This document shows, piece by piece, positions 9,118 to 18,257 of a stretch of 64,000 nt of DNA. The stretch lies in the NCBI RefSeq assembly GCF_900119075.1, contig NZ_FPIP01000001.1, forward strand, positions 372,001 to 436,000. The letters run 5' to 3'. Position numbers and translations under genes: made by a program. Below the pieces are notes generated by a model that was given only the letters and a program-made list of their open reading frames with translations, ran no database searches and was not told where the DNA came from. Source of the DNA: Ruminococcus flavefaciens (GTDB lineage Bacteria > Bacillota > Clostridia > Oscillospirales > Ruminococcaceae). Position 1 is the first letter of the stretch, and every line of letters starts with the position of its first letter.

Positions 9118-9256
9118 CTTTACATTGTAACACATTATTACGCAAAAGTAAAGTATTTTTTTGAAAAGCAGCTTTACTTTTTGTTTAATGAAATATAAGT
9201 ATACTATTATTTATACCTTTGTGTAAATGATACCATAGAATCAACAAAAAGTAAAG
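9118..9256. promoter_or_regulatory. Cluster of CTTTAC/GTAAAG repeats including a 14-bp inverted repeat
   Basis: In the 472-bp gap between the TrpR-like gene and lon, the motif AAAAGTAAAG recurs: CTTTAC at 9118-9123, CAAAAGTAAAG at 9143-9153, and two perfect 14-bp arms, CTTTACTTTTTGTT (9172-9185) and AACAAAAAGTAAAG (9243-9256). The repetition over the promoter suggests operator sites. The rest of the gap is AT-rich with a dyad at 9280-9298 and the lon promoter. Confidence 0.5.
9124..9152 (-). promoter_or_regulatory. Promoter of the TrpR-related gene
   Basis: Minus strand TTTACT (9152-9147), 17 bp, TACAAT (9129-9124). The -35 element is itself part of one of the AGTAAAG repeats, as expected if the repeats bind a repressor. 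Confidence 0.55.
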
Positions 9257-9279
9257 GATATTTTGTGAATTTCGCAATT

Positions 9280-9298
9280 TTTGGTGTAACGCACCAAA
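9280..9298. promoter_or_regulatory. Small dyad upstream of lon
   Basis: TTTGGTG and CACCAAA flank a 5-bp spacer. It lies about 150 bp before the lon promoter, so a direct role in lon control is uncertain. Confidence 0.35.
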
Positions 9299-9450
9299 TT
9301 ACCGCAAGTTTTCGTACAAAAGAACTATTTTCCTGCTTTAATTATTGTTGATAAAGAATTGTTGGTATCTATTTTTAATTTTGGTAGGATTGTGATTTAA
9401 TTTTGTTTTGCATGAGATGATAAAATATGTTGATGTTTTCCCGTGAGGGG

Positions 9451-9479
9451 TTGAAATTGTTTCGTTTTTATAGTATAAT
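9451..9479 (+). promoter_or_regulatory. Promoter of lon-engB-lysA
   Basis: TTGAAA (9451-9456), 17 bp, TATAAT (9474-9479). Confidence 0.7.
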
Positions 9480-9543
9480 AAATCTAAGCCTATATTTTTG
9501 GCTGAAAGGATTAATATGATACCAACAGAAATGCGGTGATTTT

Positions 9544-11886
9544 ATGGAACAGACCATTAAAAGTGATAAAAATATTGAAGAGAGCAACATTCTTTACACA
9601 GTTGCGATGAGAGGTCTTGTTGCGTTTCCGAAAATGGTAATGCACTTTGATGTTTCAAGAGCGAAGTCTATCTCCGCTATAGAGCATTCTCTTAAAGAGG
9701 GAGGCAAGCTTTTTCTTGTAACTCAGCATGAGGCTTATATAGACAACCCCAAGGCATCCGACCTTTACAAGGTGGGAGTGGTTGCAGAGATAAAGCAGGT
9801 CCTCAAGCTTCCTGACAATATCATGAAAGTGCTTGTGGAGGGCGTATACAAGGCAAATCTTGTCCGTCTTATCGACGACGGAGAAGTTCTTAAGGCTGAG
9901 GTAAAGCGCACGCCTACATATTCCCGTGCAAAGTTCGATGAGGTAGAGGCTGAGGCGCTTATGCGTTCAGTCAAGGACGTTTTTGAGAGATACGCTTCTT
10001 TCTTTCCGAAAATGCCAAAGGAGCTTCTTACGTCTATAATGACACAGGATTCTCCTCTGAAACTCTTTGAAACCGTCACCTTCAACTGCAACCTCAACTA
10101 CAGAGACAAGCAGACTCTTCTTGAAGAGACAAATGTTATAAACAAGCTGTCAGTACTTTTTGCCTGTCTTACTTCCGAAGTAGAGATACTTGAACTTGAA
10201 AACCTTATCAATGAGCAGACAAAAAACAGCATAGATAAGGGACAGCGAGAGTTCTATCTGCGTGAGCAGCTCCGTGTTATTCAGGAGCAGCTGGGCGAGG
10301 ATGAGGGCGAAGAGGCTTTCGGCTACATCAATGATATAATGGAGCTCAAGATAGATGAAAAGAGCAGGGAAAAGCTTTTGAAAGAAGCCGATAAGCTTAC
10401 AAAGCTCCCGCCTTCATCACAGGAAGCCTTTGTTATCAAGAATTATCTTGATACAGTGCTTGATCTTCCATGGGGCAAGTACACAAAGGCTAAGCTCTCA
10501 ATGGATAAGGCAGAGGCAGTCCTCGAAAAGGATCATTACGGTCTCAAGAAGGTCAAGGAAAGAATACTCGAATTCCTTGCTGTTCATATGCTCAATCCCG
10601 AGATAAAGGGACAGATTATCTGTCTTGCAGGCCCTCCCGGTATCGGTAAGACGTCTATTGCTAAGTCCATAGCAAAGGCTATGGGACGAAAGTATGCAAG
10701 AGTTTCACTTGGCGGCGTAAGAGATGAAGCTGATATCCGCGGTCACAGAAAGACCTATGTCGGCGCAATGCCGGGACGTGTCATCACTGCACTTACACAG
10801 GCAGGCTCTGCAAATCCGCTGATACTCTTTGATGAGATCGATAAGCTTTGCAGTGATATAAAGGGCGATCCGTCCTCTGCGATGCTTGAAGTTCTTGACG
10901 CAGAGCAGAACTATGCGTTCCGCGATCACTTTATAGAAGTGCCTTTTGACCTTAGCAAGGCAGTATTCATTACTACAGCAAATAACGTAAGCGCTATACC
11001 TGCGCCTCTTCTTGACCGTATGGAGGTCATAGAGCTCCCGAGCTATACAGCTGAGGAGAAATTCCATATTGCAAAGGAACACCTTGTGCCAAAGCAGCTC
11101 AAGGAGCACGGATTGAAGGCTTCACAGCTGAGAATTACCGATGACGCTATCAATGAGCTTATCCAGTATTATACTAAGGAGGCGGGCGTTCGTTCACTTG
11201 AAAGAAGCATTGCTTCACTTTGCAGAAAGGCTGCCAAGAAGATAGCTGCTGACGAGGCAAAGCGTGTTAGCATAAAGGCTAAGGATATCAATAGCTACCT
11301 TGGTATCAGAAAGTACCTCAGTGACCTGTCATCACAGAAGGATCAGGTAGGTGTTGTAAACGGTCTCGCATGGACATCTGTCGGCGGTGTGCTTATGCCA
11401 ATTGAAGTTCTTGTAATGAAGGGAACAGGCAAAATCGAGGTAACAGGCTCACTCGGTGAGGTAATGAAGGAAAGCTCCAGAATTGCTGTAAGCTATGTGC
11501 GCAGCATTGCCGACAAATACAAGATAGATCCTGATTTTTATAAGGATAACGATTTGCATATCCACGCTCCCGAGGGCGCAGTCCCCAAGGACGGCCCGTC
11601 GGCAGGCGTGACCATGACTACCGCGCTTGTATCTGCTCTTTCAGGCTTAAAGGTTCGTTCAGACGTTGCAATGACAGGTGAGGTGACTCTTCACGGAAAG
11701 GTTCTGCCCATAGGCGGACTCCGCGAAAAGACAATGGCGGCTTATAAGGCTGGCATAAAGACAGTTATTATCCCTGTGGCAAACAAGCCTGACCTTGAAG
11801 AAGTAGATCAGGTGGTAAAGGACGCAATTGAATTCGTATACGCAGAGAATCTGAAAGATGTTCTTGATACAGCACTGATAAAGTAA
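9544..11886 (+). CDS. lon: ATP-dependent protease La (Lon)
   Basis: The 780-residue LonA has the N-terminal substrate-binding domain (from about residue 16, [17 protein letters not shown]), a helical region, the AAA+ module with Walker A GPPGIGKT (363-370) and Walker [10 protein letters not shown], and the C-terminal protease with catalytic S686 in PKDGPSAG and K729 in IGGLREK. The Ser-Lys spacing of 43 equals that of E. coli Lon. It degrades misfolded and regulatory proteins in the cytoplasm. It is the first gene of an operon with engB, 15 bp away, an order common in Firmicutes. No CIRCE or CtsR-type heptad repeat is obvious upstream. Confidence 0.97.
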   Translation: MEQTIKSDKNIEESNILYTVAMRGLVAFPKMVMHFDVSRAKSISAIEHSLKEGGKLFLVTQHEAYIDNPKASDLYKVGVVAEIKQVLKLPDNIMKVLVEGVYKANLVRLIDDGEVLKAEVKRTPTYSRAKFDEVEAEALMRSVKDVFERYASFFPKMPKELLTSIMTQDSPLKLFETVTFNCNLNYRDKQTLLEETNVINKLSVLFACLTSEVEILELENLINEQTKNSIDKGQREFYLREQLRVIQEQLGEDEGEEAFGYINDIMELKIDEKSREKLLKEADKLTKLPPSSQEAFVIKNYLDTVLDLPWGKYTKAKLSMDKAEAVLEKDHYGLKKVKERILEFLAVHMLNPEIKGQIICLAGPPGIGKTSIAKSIAKAMGRKYARVSLGGVRDEADIRGHRKTYVGAMPGRVITALTQAGSANPLILFDEIDKLCSDIKGDPSSAMLEVLDAEQNYAFRDHFIEVPFDLSKAVFITTANNVSAIPAPLLDRMEVIELPSYTAEEKFHIAKEHLVPKQLKEHGLKASQLRITDDAINELIQYYTKEAGVRSLERSIASLCRKAAKKIAADEAKRVSIKAKDINSYLGIRKYLSDLSSQKDQVGVVNGLAWTSVGGVLMPIEVLVMKGTGKIEVTGSLGEVMKESSRIAVSYVRSIADKYKIDPDFYKDNDLHIHAPEGAVPKDGPSAGVTMTTALVSALSGLKVRSDVAMTGEVTLHGKVLPIGGLREKTMAAYKAGIKTVIIPVANKPDLEEVDQVVKDAIEFVYAENLKDVLDTALIK

Positions 11887-11901
11887 ACAGGAGGGAACAG
11901 C

Positions 11902-12510
11902 GTGAAGCTAAATTACAACAAAGCGGAATTTACCGCTGCATATGGTAAGTTCTCGCAGATACCTGCTCCCGAAAGGATAGAGATAGCATTTGCAGGGCAC
12001 TCAAATGTTGGCAAATCCACTCTTATCAATAAGCTTTTCAACAGAAAGAATCTTGCGAGAGTCAGCTCAGTTCCGGGAAAAACTGCTACTATCAATTTTT
12101 ACGGACTTGAAAACCTTTATTTTGTCGATCTGCCGGGGTACGGCTATGCTAAGGTGTCAAAGTCCGAAAAAGACCGCTGGGCAGGACTTATCGAAGGATA
12201 TCTCGGCTCTGACAGAGATATCAGGCTTGTATTCATGCTTGTTGATATGCGTCATGCTCCAACAAAAGATGATGTTCATATGATAAATTATCTTATAGAT
12301 ACGGAAATGCCTTTTGTACTTGTGCTGACAAAGGCTGATAAGCTGAACAAGACAGAACGTGCAAAGCGCATGGAGGCTTTCAAGGACGAGATACCGTGCT
12401 TTGAGGATATCCACTCAATTCCGTTTTCATCACAGACATTTGAGGGCATTGAGGAGCTCAGACAGATAGTTGAGGATATCGCAGACGACAATGACGTCGC
12501 TGACGAATAA
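11902..12510 (+). CDS. engB: Ribosome biogenesis GTPase EngB (YsxC/YihA)
   Basis: The 202-residue TRAFAC GTPase shows G1 GHSNVGKST, G3 DLPGYGYA, and G4 TKAD, with the family-typical start in which the protein begins shortly before G1. EngB assists late assembly of the large ribosomal subunit. A GGAGGG ribosome site lies before the start at 11902. It is placed between lon and lysA; lon-engB adjacency is widely conserved. Confidence 0.96.
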   Translation: MKLNYNKAEFTAAYGKFSQIPAPERIEIAFAGHSNVGKSTLINKLFNRKNLARVSSVPGKTATINFYGLENLYFVDLPGYGYAKVSKSEKDRWAGLIEGYLGSDRDIRLVFMLVDMRHAPTKDDVHMINYLIDTEMPFVLVLTKADKLNKTERAKRMEAFKDEIPCFEDIHSIPFSSQTFEGIEELRQIVEDIADDNDVADE

Positions 12511-12535
12511 ATTATACCCGAAAGGATTGTTAAAA

Positions 12536-13834
12536 ATGTTTGTATCCGAAAATTTAAGCGTCAACAGCGCTGGGCATCTGGCTATCGGCGGCGTTGATAC
12601 GGTGGAGCTTGCAAAAGAATACGGCACTCCGCTATATGTCATGGACGAACAGGTCATAAGAAACAGCCTGCGCCGATTCCATGACAGTATGAACAAGTAT
12701 TATGACGGAAAAGGCGAAGTTCACTACGCAAGCAAGGCTTTTTCCTGCATGGAGATGTGCAGGGTGGTTGCCAGTGAGGGCGACGGACTCGACGCTGTTT
12801 CCATAGGCGAGCTGTACACAGCTTATAAGGCAGGCTTCCCGATGGAAAAAGTCGGTTTTCACGGCAATAACAAGACAGATGAAGAGCTCAGATATGCTCT
12901 GGAATATAAGGTCGGACACATAATCGTTGACAATATCAGCGAGCTTCACAGACTTGAAGCTATCGCAGGCGAAATGAACGTAAAGCCGAGCATAATGTTC
13001 AGGATCAAGCCAGGTATCGACGCTCATACTCACGATTTCGTAAAGACAGGACAGATAGACAGTAAATTCGGCTTTGCCCTTGAAACAGGTGAAGCTTTTG
13101 AAGCGGTTAAAGAGGCTGTAAGCTGTAAAAACGTACATCTTGCAGGCTTACACTGCCATATCGGTTCTCAGATATTTGATATTGCGCCTTTTGAAGAAGC
13201 AGCAAAGGTAATGCTTGGCTTTATCGCCGAGATAAAGGCGAAGCTGGGCTTTGTTGTCGAGGGGCTCAACCTTGGCGGCGGTTTTGGTATAAAATACCTT
13301 AACGAACACGATCCTGCGCCTTTTGAAGTATACCTCGAAAGAGTATCCTCTGTTGTCAAGAACGAGTGCGCAAGACTTGGCATTGAGCTCCCGAAGATGT
13401 TTATCGAGCCGGGACGTTCTATTGCAGCGCCTGCCGGTATAACTCTTTACACAGTGGGCGCGCGTAAGGTGATACCCAACATCAGAACATATATCTCAGT
13501 AGACGGCGGAATGGCTGATAATCCGAGATATATCCTTTACGGTTCTGAGTATGACGCTGTAGTTGCAAACAAAGCGAATGAAGAACGCACAGAAAAGGTA
13601 ACTATCGCAGGTAAATGCTGCGAGAGCGGAGATCTTATCGGCGAGAATATGCCACTTCAGCACGCAGAATCAGGCGATATCATTGCTGTGTGCGCTACAG
13701 GTGCTTATAATTACTCTATGTCGTCAAACTATAACAGGCTCCAGAAGCCTGCGGTAGTATTCATAAACGAGGGCAAATCAAGAGTTGTTGTCAAGAGAGA
13801 AACTCTTGATGACATAATCAGAAACGATATATAA
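12536..13834 (+). CDS. lysA: Diaminopimelate decarboxylase
   Basis: PLP enzyme of fold III, 432 residues, making lysine and CO2 from meso-diaminopimelate. Visible motifs: PLP lysine in YASKAF, HCHIGSQ, phosphate-binding GGGFGI, and EPGRSI; the C-terminal CESGD and GAYNYSM segments complete the dimeric active site. The frame extends upstream, but AAAGGA is positioned for ATG 12536 and the upstream candidate at 12470 overlaps engB in another frame. It is the last gene of the lon operon, 25 bp after engB. Confidence 0.95.
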   Translation: MFVSENLSVNSAGHLAIGGVDTVELAKEYGTPLYVMDEQVIRNSLRRFHDSMNKYYDGKGEVHYASKAFSCMEMCRVVASEGDGLDAVSIGELYTAYKAGFPMEKVGFHGNNKTDEELRYALEYKVGHIIVDNISELHRLEAIAGEMNVKPSIMFRIKPGIDAHTHDFVKTGQIDSKFGFALETGEAFEAVKEAVSCKNVHLAGLHCHIGSQIFDIAPFEEAAKVMLGFIAEIKAKLGFVVEGLNLGGGFGIKYLNEHDPAPFEVYLERVSSVVKNECARLGIELPKMFIEPGRSIAAPAGITLYTVGARKVIPNIRTYISVDGGMADNPRYILYGSEYDAVVANKANEERTEKVTIAGKCCESGDLIGENMPLQHAESGDIIAVCATGAYNYSMSSNYNRLQKPAVVFINEGKSRVVVKRETLDDIIRNDI

Positions 13835-13838
13835 AAAG

Positions 13839-13870
13839 AAAACGGGCAAGAATTATTCTTGTCCGTTTTT
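13839..13870 (+). terminator. Bidirectional terminator between lysA and the radical SAM gene
   Basis: AACGGGCAAGAA pairs with TTCTTGTCCGTT (one G.T pair) around a short AT loop, with A- and T-runs on the two sides, between two convergent genes. Confidence 0.85.
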
Positions 13871-14813
13871 ATGTTTCTGAATATAGTTTGCCCTGCCATG
13901 TGTCAAGCTCGGCAAGACACTTGTCAATTCCTCCAAGAACGGCGATTTTATCAGCACTCCACATTGGTGCAATGAGTTTGCTTTTGTCTCCGTCGCCTGT
14001 GATGCGTTCTATAACAGTTTCGGGAGGAAGAAGCTCAAGCTGATGAGCTATGATATCAATATACTCGTCACGTTCAAGAAGCTTGAATTCTCCATTTGAG
14101 TACATATCAGCCAGTTTTGTGCCTTTTATAACGTGGAGCATTTGAAGCTTTACGGCATCGGGACGAAGCAACGCGAGTTCCTTTGCTGTTTCAAGCATAT
14201 CGTCTTTGCTTTCATATGGAAGTCCGTTTATAACGTGCAGACAGGTACGGATACCTGTATTTTTTAGCTTGTAATAGCCCTTTTTGAACTCCTCGTGGGA
14301 ACAGCAACGATTTATGAGAGAAATGGTATTTTCATGACAGCTTTGCATACCAAGCTCGACAGTTAGATGAGTTTTGCTGTTTAATTCTTTAAGAAGCACC
14401 ATGATATCATCAGGAAGGCAGTCTGCCCGAGTTCCTATTGAGATACCGAACACATTTGGAAATTCAAGTGCAGTATAATAAGCCTTGCGGAGAAGCTCAA
14501 CAGGTGAATATGTGTTTGTATTTGCCTGAAAATAAGCGATAAACTCAGCACTTTCTCCGTATTTTGAGCATATCCTGTTTTTTTCAAGTCTGAGCTGAGC
14601 TTCTGTGTCAACCTCTCCGTGAGTGAAGTAGCCGCTTCCGCCGTCGCAGAATATACAGCCGCCTGTACCCTTTGAACCGTCGATATTAGGACAGGTCAGC
14701 CCAAGGTCAATTACGGCTTTGTAAATTTTCTTTCCAAAATTCTGCTTGTTGTAATAATTTAATGTATTATACCGCTTGTTATCGTTTGAATATTTAAATG
14801 GATTGTTGCCCAT
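13869..14813 (-). CDS. TIGR01212-family radical SAM protein (YhcC type)
   Basis: The 314-residue protein carries the family's distinctive wide cysteine motif, C-x11-C-x2-C (CPNIDGSKG... CIFC), binding a [4Fe-4S] cluster for SAM cleavage, then SIGTRADCLPD and TVELGMQS segments typical of the elongator-protein-3-like fold. Its substrate is unknown. The start at 14813 is supported by AGGAGGGG five nt upstream; an earlier in-frame ATG would lie before that ribosome site. It is transcribed alone. Confidence 0.88.
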   Translation of the reverse strand: MGNNPFKYSNDNKRYNTLNYYNKQNFGKKIYKAVIDLGLTCPNIDGSKGTGGCIFCDGGSGYFTHGEVDTEAQLRLEKNRICSKYGESAEFIAYFQANTNTYSPVELLRKAYYTALEFPNVFGISIGTRADCLPDDIMVLLKELNSKTHLTVELGMQSCHENTISLINRCCSHEEFKKGYYKLKNTGIRTCLHVINGLPYESKDDMLETAKELALLRPDAVKLQMLHVIKGTKLADMYSNGEFKLLERDEYIDIIAHQLELLPPETVIERITGDGDKSKLIAPMWSADKIAVLGGIDKCLAELDTWQGKLYSET

Positions 14814-14833
14814 AGTCCCCTCCTTTTGAAAAT

Positions 14834-14862
14834 ATGTTATCATATAGCCTCTGTTTTGTCAA
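14834..14862 (-). promoter_or_regulatory. Promoter of the radical SAM gene
   Basis: Minus strand TTGACA (14862-14857), 17 bp, TAACAT (14839-14834). Confidence 0.6.
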
Positions 14863-14910
14863 TATTTAGTGTAAAAAATAAAATATCGCAATATATGGTT
14901 CAATTGTCTA

Positions 14911-14939
14911 TTGACATTTTGCACAAAATGAGTTAAAAT
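14911..14939 (+). promoter_or_regulatory. Promoter of the shikimate-kinase-like gene
   Basis: TTGACA (14911-14916), 17 bp, TAAAAT (14934-14939). Confidence 0.7.
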
Positions 14940-14969
14940 GTAATAGTAATCAAATTTCGAGGTCATCAT

Positions 14970-15479
14970 ATGAATGGTAAGAATATTATTCTGATCGGTA
15001 TGCCAGCTGTAGGAAAAAGCACAGTGGGCGTTATTCTGGCGAAATTGCTGGGTTACAGCTTCGTTGATACCGATCTTGTGATACAAAAAAGTGAAGGAAA
15101 GCTTCTCAAAAATATAATTGCCAAAAAGGGGATAGACGGTTTTATTGAGACCGAAAACCGTATTTTAAGCAAGCTTGATACCGTAAATTCGGTTATTTCT
15201 ACAGGCGGCAGTGTTATTTACGGTGACGAAGCCATGAAGAATCTTTCACGCAATGGTATTGTGATATATCTTAAGCTTGACTATAATAAGCTGAAATATC
15301 GCCTGCATAATATCAAGAACCGAGGCGTTGTCATCAGGGAAGGGCAGTCTTTAAGTTCGCTTTATCGCGAAAGAGCCCCGCTTTATGAGAAATATGCCGA
15401 TATCATCATAGATGAAAACGGCTGCAGCATTGAAAAAACAGTCAATAAGATAATGGATAGCCTTGATAGCGCTTTGTAA
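14970..15479 (+). CDS. Shikimate-kinase-like P-loop kinase
   Basis: The 169-residue protein has the AroK layout: Walker A GMPAVGKST, the DTD motif (FVDTDLVIQ) that holds Mg/shikimate, STGGSVIY at the place of the GGG shikimate loop, and a lid-type YRERAPLYEKYAD near the C-terminus. However, the conserved FR-x2-E shikimate-binding arginine is FI-x2-E here (DGFIETENR), and the GGG loop has only two glycines. It may be shikimate kinase of a divergent clade or a related small-molecule kinase. No other shikimate gene lies nearby; it is single, with its own promoter. Confidence 0.65.
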   Translation: MNGKNIILIGMPAVGKSTVGVILAKLLGYSFVDTDLVIQKSEGKLLKNIIAKKGIDGFIETENRILSKLDTVNSVISTGGSVIYGDEAMKNLSRNGIVIYLKLDYNKLKYRLHNIKNRGVVIREGQSLSSLYRERAPLYEKYADIIIDENGCSIEKTVNKIMDSLDSAL

Positions 15480-15548
15480 GAGTTGTACAATTCGGTGCAT
15501 AAAAAAAAGCGCTTTTGCACAATTTTATCCTTTATTTGAAAAAGTGCT

Positions 15549-15577
15549 TTGACATTTAGCTAATTATGTGTTATAAT
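15549..15577 (+). promoter_or_regulatory. Strong promoter of the minD-like gene and mgsA
   Basis: Consensus TTGACA (15549-15554), 17 bp, TATAAT (15572-15577), about 95 bp before the ATG at 15674. Confidence 0.85.
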
Positions 15578-15673
15578 GTAAAGTAGGATTATTATTATAA
15601 AGTAATTATAAGACTTCCGTGCCGTTTATGCAGCAAAACTGCTCTGGCTTGCGGATATCGGAAAGGAACAAAA

Positions 15674-16411
15674 ATGTCTAAAATAATTGCTGTTACTTCA
15701 GGAAAAGGCGGTACAGGAAAGTCTACCGTATGTGCAGGTATAGGTTATACTCTTGCAAAGCAGGGACACAGGACTCTTATCATTGAGCTCGACTTCGGTC
15801 TGAGATGTCTTGATATCATCTTCGGTGTTGAAGAGAATATCAAATATGATCTCGGCGATGTCCTCAGCGGCAAGAAAAGTGCTCTCGACGCTGTTGCACA
15901 GATTCCTATGGCTTCAAATCTCAATATCCTGTGCGCTCCGAAAACTCTTACAGCGGTAAACGCAGAACAGATCGTTGATATCTGCCGTTCTGTAAAGAAG
16001 TATTTCGAGTATATCATCATCGATACAGGTGCAGGTATCAATTCTCATGTATTTGATATCGTTGAACAGGCTAACCTTATACTCGTTATCTCAACTCCTG
16101 ATCCTGTATGTATCAGAGACGCCAGCCTCATGTCAGACGAGTTCTACAACAGAGGCAATAAAAGCCAGAGACTTATCATCAACAAGATAAGCAAGAAGAT
16201 CATCGGCAGCGAGCTCATCTCCAACCTTGACGAGATAATCGATAAGGTAGGTGTACAGCTTATCGGTGTTATCCCTGATGACTTCAAAATGACAGTTGCA
16301 ACAGGAAAGGGAAATCCTATCCCGACAGACAGCGAAGCCCTCAAGGCTTTCGATGCTATCTCAAAGAGACTTGGCGGAGAGTTTGTTCCGCTTACAGTAA
16401 AAACTGTATAA
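15674..16411 (+). CDS. minD: MinD/ParA-family deviant Walker ATPase
   Basis: The 245-residue protein has the deviant Walker A SGKGGTGKST with signature K11 and K16, the switch I region IELDFGLRCLDIIFG (MinD-type), and IIIDTGAGI at switch II. MinD places the division inhibitor MinC at membranes. Unlike classic MinD (about 265 residues), this one ends in VPLTVKTV and I see no amphipathic C-terminal membrane-targeting helix. No minC or minE is present in the window. It is followed after 42 bp by mgsA. The symbol is tentative; a ParA-like function is possible. Confidence 0.75.
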   Translation: MSKIIAVTSGKGGTGKSTVCAGIGYTLAKQGHRTLIIELDFGLRCLDIIFGVEENIKYDLGDVLSGKKSALDAVAQIPMASNLNILCAPKTLTAVNAEQIVDICRSVKKYFEYIIIDTGAGINSHVFDIVEQANLILVISTPDPVCIRDASLMSDEFYNRGNKSQRLIINKISKKIIGSELISNLDEIIDKVGVQLIGVIPDDFKMTVATGKGNPIPTDSEALKAFDAISKRLGGEFVPLTVKTV

Positions 16412-16453
16412 ACATGAAAAAATCATTCCGCTTTGCGGGGAAAGGGCAGAAAT

Positions 16454-16855
16454 ATGAAGATAGCAATTATAGCACATGATGCAAAAAAAGAGCTTATGGT
16501 GCAGTTCTGCAGCGCTTACTGCGGAATATTATCCAAGCATACTCTTATCGCTACAAATACAACAGGCAAGCAGGTAAGCGAAGCAACAGGACTTCCTATC
16601 AAGAGATATCTCAGCGGTCAGGGCGGAGCAGAGCAGATACTCGCACTTCTCTCATGTAATGAAGTCGATGTCCTCCTTTTCTTCCGTGATCCTATCAACC
16701 CCAAGGCAGCAGATGTTCACGGTATGAATCTTCTCAGACTCTGTGACGTTCATAACGTACCTGTTGCTACAAATATCGCTACCGCAGAAGCGCTGATACT
16801 CGCTCTTGAAAGAGGCGATCTTGATTGGCGTGAGGTCGGTAACCCCAGCATCTAA
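16454..16855 (+). CDS. mgsA: Methylglyoxal synthase
   Basis: The 133-residue enzyme converts dihydroxyacetone phosphate to methylglyoxal and phosphate, a bypass of lower glycolysis. It shows the N-terminal IAIIAHDAKK (active-site His), TGLPIKRYLSG, LLFFRDPINPK (catalytic Asp) and CDVHNVPVATN (second His) motifs. The ATG at 16454 fits the family N-terminus; the TTG at 16433 upstream would add seven unconserved residues. Co-transcribed with the minD-like gene. Confidence 0.93.
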   Translation: MKIAIIAHDAKKELMVQFCSAYCGILSKHTLIATNTTGKQVSEATGLPIKRYLSGQGGAEQILALLSCNEVDVLLFFRDPINPKAADVHGMNLLRLCDVHNVPVATNIATAEALILALERGDLDWREVGNPSI

Positions 16856-16861
16856 ATCTTT

Positions 16862-16890
16862 AATTGTCCCTTTTAAAGGGACAATTTTCA
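16862..16890 (+). terminator. Terminator after mgsA
   Basis: AATTGTCCCTTT and AAAGGGACAATT form a near-perfect stem followed by T residues. No promoter is visible between it and hisS, so hisS may depend on partial readthrough. Confidence 0.8.
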
Positions 16891-16921
16891 TGTAAAAACA
16901 AACAGGAAAGGCTTGAAATCT

Positions 16922-18256
16922 ATGGCAATTAATATCAAACGCCCAAACGGCACCGAAGATGTTCTTCCGAAGGATGTCTATAAATGGCATACTGTTGAGA
17001 AGATCACAAGAGATACCGCAGAGAGCTTTGGTTTTTCGGAATTAAGGTTTCCTACCTTTGAGAATACAGACCTTTTTCTGCGCTCTGTAGGCGAAACTAC
17101 AGACGTAGTTCAGAAAGAAATGTATACAGTAAAGGCTAAGGAGACAGAATTTACTCTCCGTCCCGAGGGTACAGCAGGCGCTATCCGTGCAATGCTGCAA
17201 AACGGACTTCTCAATGAGGCTCTGCCCCAGAAAATATTCTATATCATATCTTGTTTCCGTCACGAAAGACCACAGGCGGGAAGACTTCGTGAATTCCATC
17301 AGTTTGGACTTGAAATGGCAGGAAGCCCTGCTCCTACAGCAGACGCAGAGGTAATTTGCCTTGCCAAGAATATTCTCGACAGACTTGGTCTGAAAAATAT
17401 TGAGCTTCACATCAATTCTATCGGCTGTCCGACCTGCCGTGCTAAATATCATGAAGCTCTCAAGGCGTTTTTCGAGCCTCACAAGGACGAGCTCTGTGAC
17501 ACCTGTAAGGAAAGACTTGCCAAGAATCCGATGCGCCTTCTTGATTGTAAAAGTCCGGAGGATCGCGAGATCGCCAAGGATGCACCTGTTATACTTGATT
17601 ATCTCTGCGAAGAGTGCAGCGAACATTTTGCAAAGCTGAAGAAATACCTCGATAATGCAGGCATTGCCTATACTGTAGATCCAAAGATAGTTCGCGGACT
17701 TGATTACTACACAAAAACAGTTTTTGAGTTCATTACAACTGAAATTGGCGCACAGGGAACAGTATGCGGCGGCGGAAGATACGACGGACTTATCGAGCAG
17801 CTCGGCGGTCAGCATACACCTGCGCTTGGTTTTGGCATGGGTATCGAACGCCTTCTCCTTGTTATGGATAAGCAGAATTGCGATTATCTTTCTTCTAAAA
17901 AGTGCGACATCTATTTCGCAACAATGGGTGACGCTGCCCTTGAAAAGGCAATGGAGCTCACAAGAGGACTTCGTGAGTACGGCTACTGCGCAGAGTACGA
18001 CCTCATGGGCAGGGGCATAAAGGCTCAGATGAAGTACGCTAATAAGATAGGCGCTGTTTATACCGTTGTTCTTGGCGACAACGAGCTCGCAGACGGCAAG
18101 GCTAAGCTTAAGGAAATGGAAAGCGGCAAGGAGACAGAGATTCTTATTAACGATAAATTTACATCAAATTTTGAAAATGAATACTTCAATAAAGTCCTCG
18201 ACGTAATGGACGCTGAGGGCGGTCCAATGTTCGCATTTACAGGGGAGGATAAGTAA
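16922..18256 (+). CDS. hisS: Histidyl-tRNA synthetase
   Basis: Class II synthetase of 444 residues charging tRNA-His. Motif 2 region is RPEGTAGAIRA and FRHERPQAGR; the histidine-binding signature is GLDYYTKTVFEF; motif 3 is GFGMGIERLLLV; GGGRYDGL is also present. The C-terminal anticodon-binding domain follows. I chose ATG 16922 because AGGAAAGG is about 10 nt upstream; the TTG at 16913 abuts that site. It is followed by aspS after 1 bp, the usual Firmicute hisS-aspS pair. No T-box fits in the 66-bp gap upstream. Confidence 0.96.
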   Translation: MAINIKRPNGTEDVLPKDVYKWHTVEKITRDTAESFGFSELRFPTFENTDLFLRSVGETTDVVQKEMYTVKAKETEFTLRPEGTAGAIRAMLQNGLLNEALPQKIFYIISCFRHERPQAGRLREFHQFGLEMAGSPAPTADAEVICLAKNILDRLGLKNIELHINSIGCPTCRAKYHEALKAFFEPHKDELCDTCKERLAKNPMRLLDCKSPEDREIAKDAPVILDYLCEECSEHFAKLKKYLDNAGIAYTVDPKIVRGLDYYTKTVFEFITTEIGAQGTVCGGGRYDGLIEQLGGQHTPALGFGMGIERLLLVMDKQNCDYLSSKKCDIYFATMGDAALEKAMELTRGLREYGYCAEYDLMGRGIKAQMKYANKIGAVYTVVLGDNELADGKAKLKEMESGKETEILINDKFTSNFENEYFNKVLDVMDAEGGPMFAFTGEDK

Positions 18257-18257
18257 A

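Noticed and set aside
9118..9256. CRISPR repeats
   Set aside because: The motifs are short, irregularly spaced and in both orientations, fitting operators rather than an array.
16856..16921. T-box upstream of hisS
   Set aside because: The gap is only 66 bp and contains a simple mgsA terminator; no T-box sequence (TGGNACCGCG-like) is present.
17042..17815. A 257-codon minus-strand frame inside hisS
   Set aside because: Codon-bias shadow of hisS; no start signals and no family resemblance.
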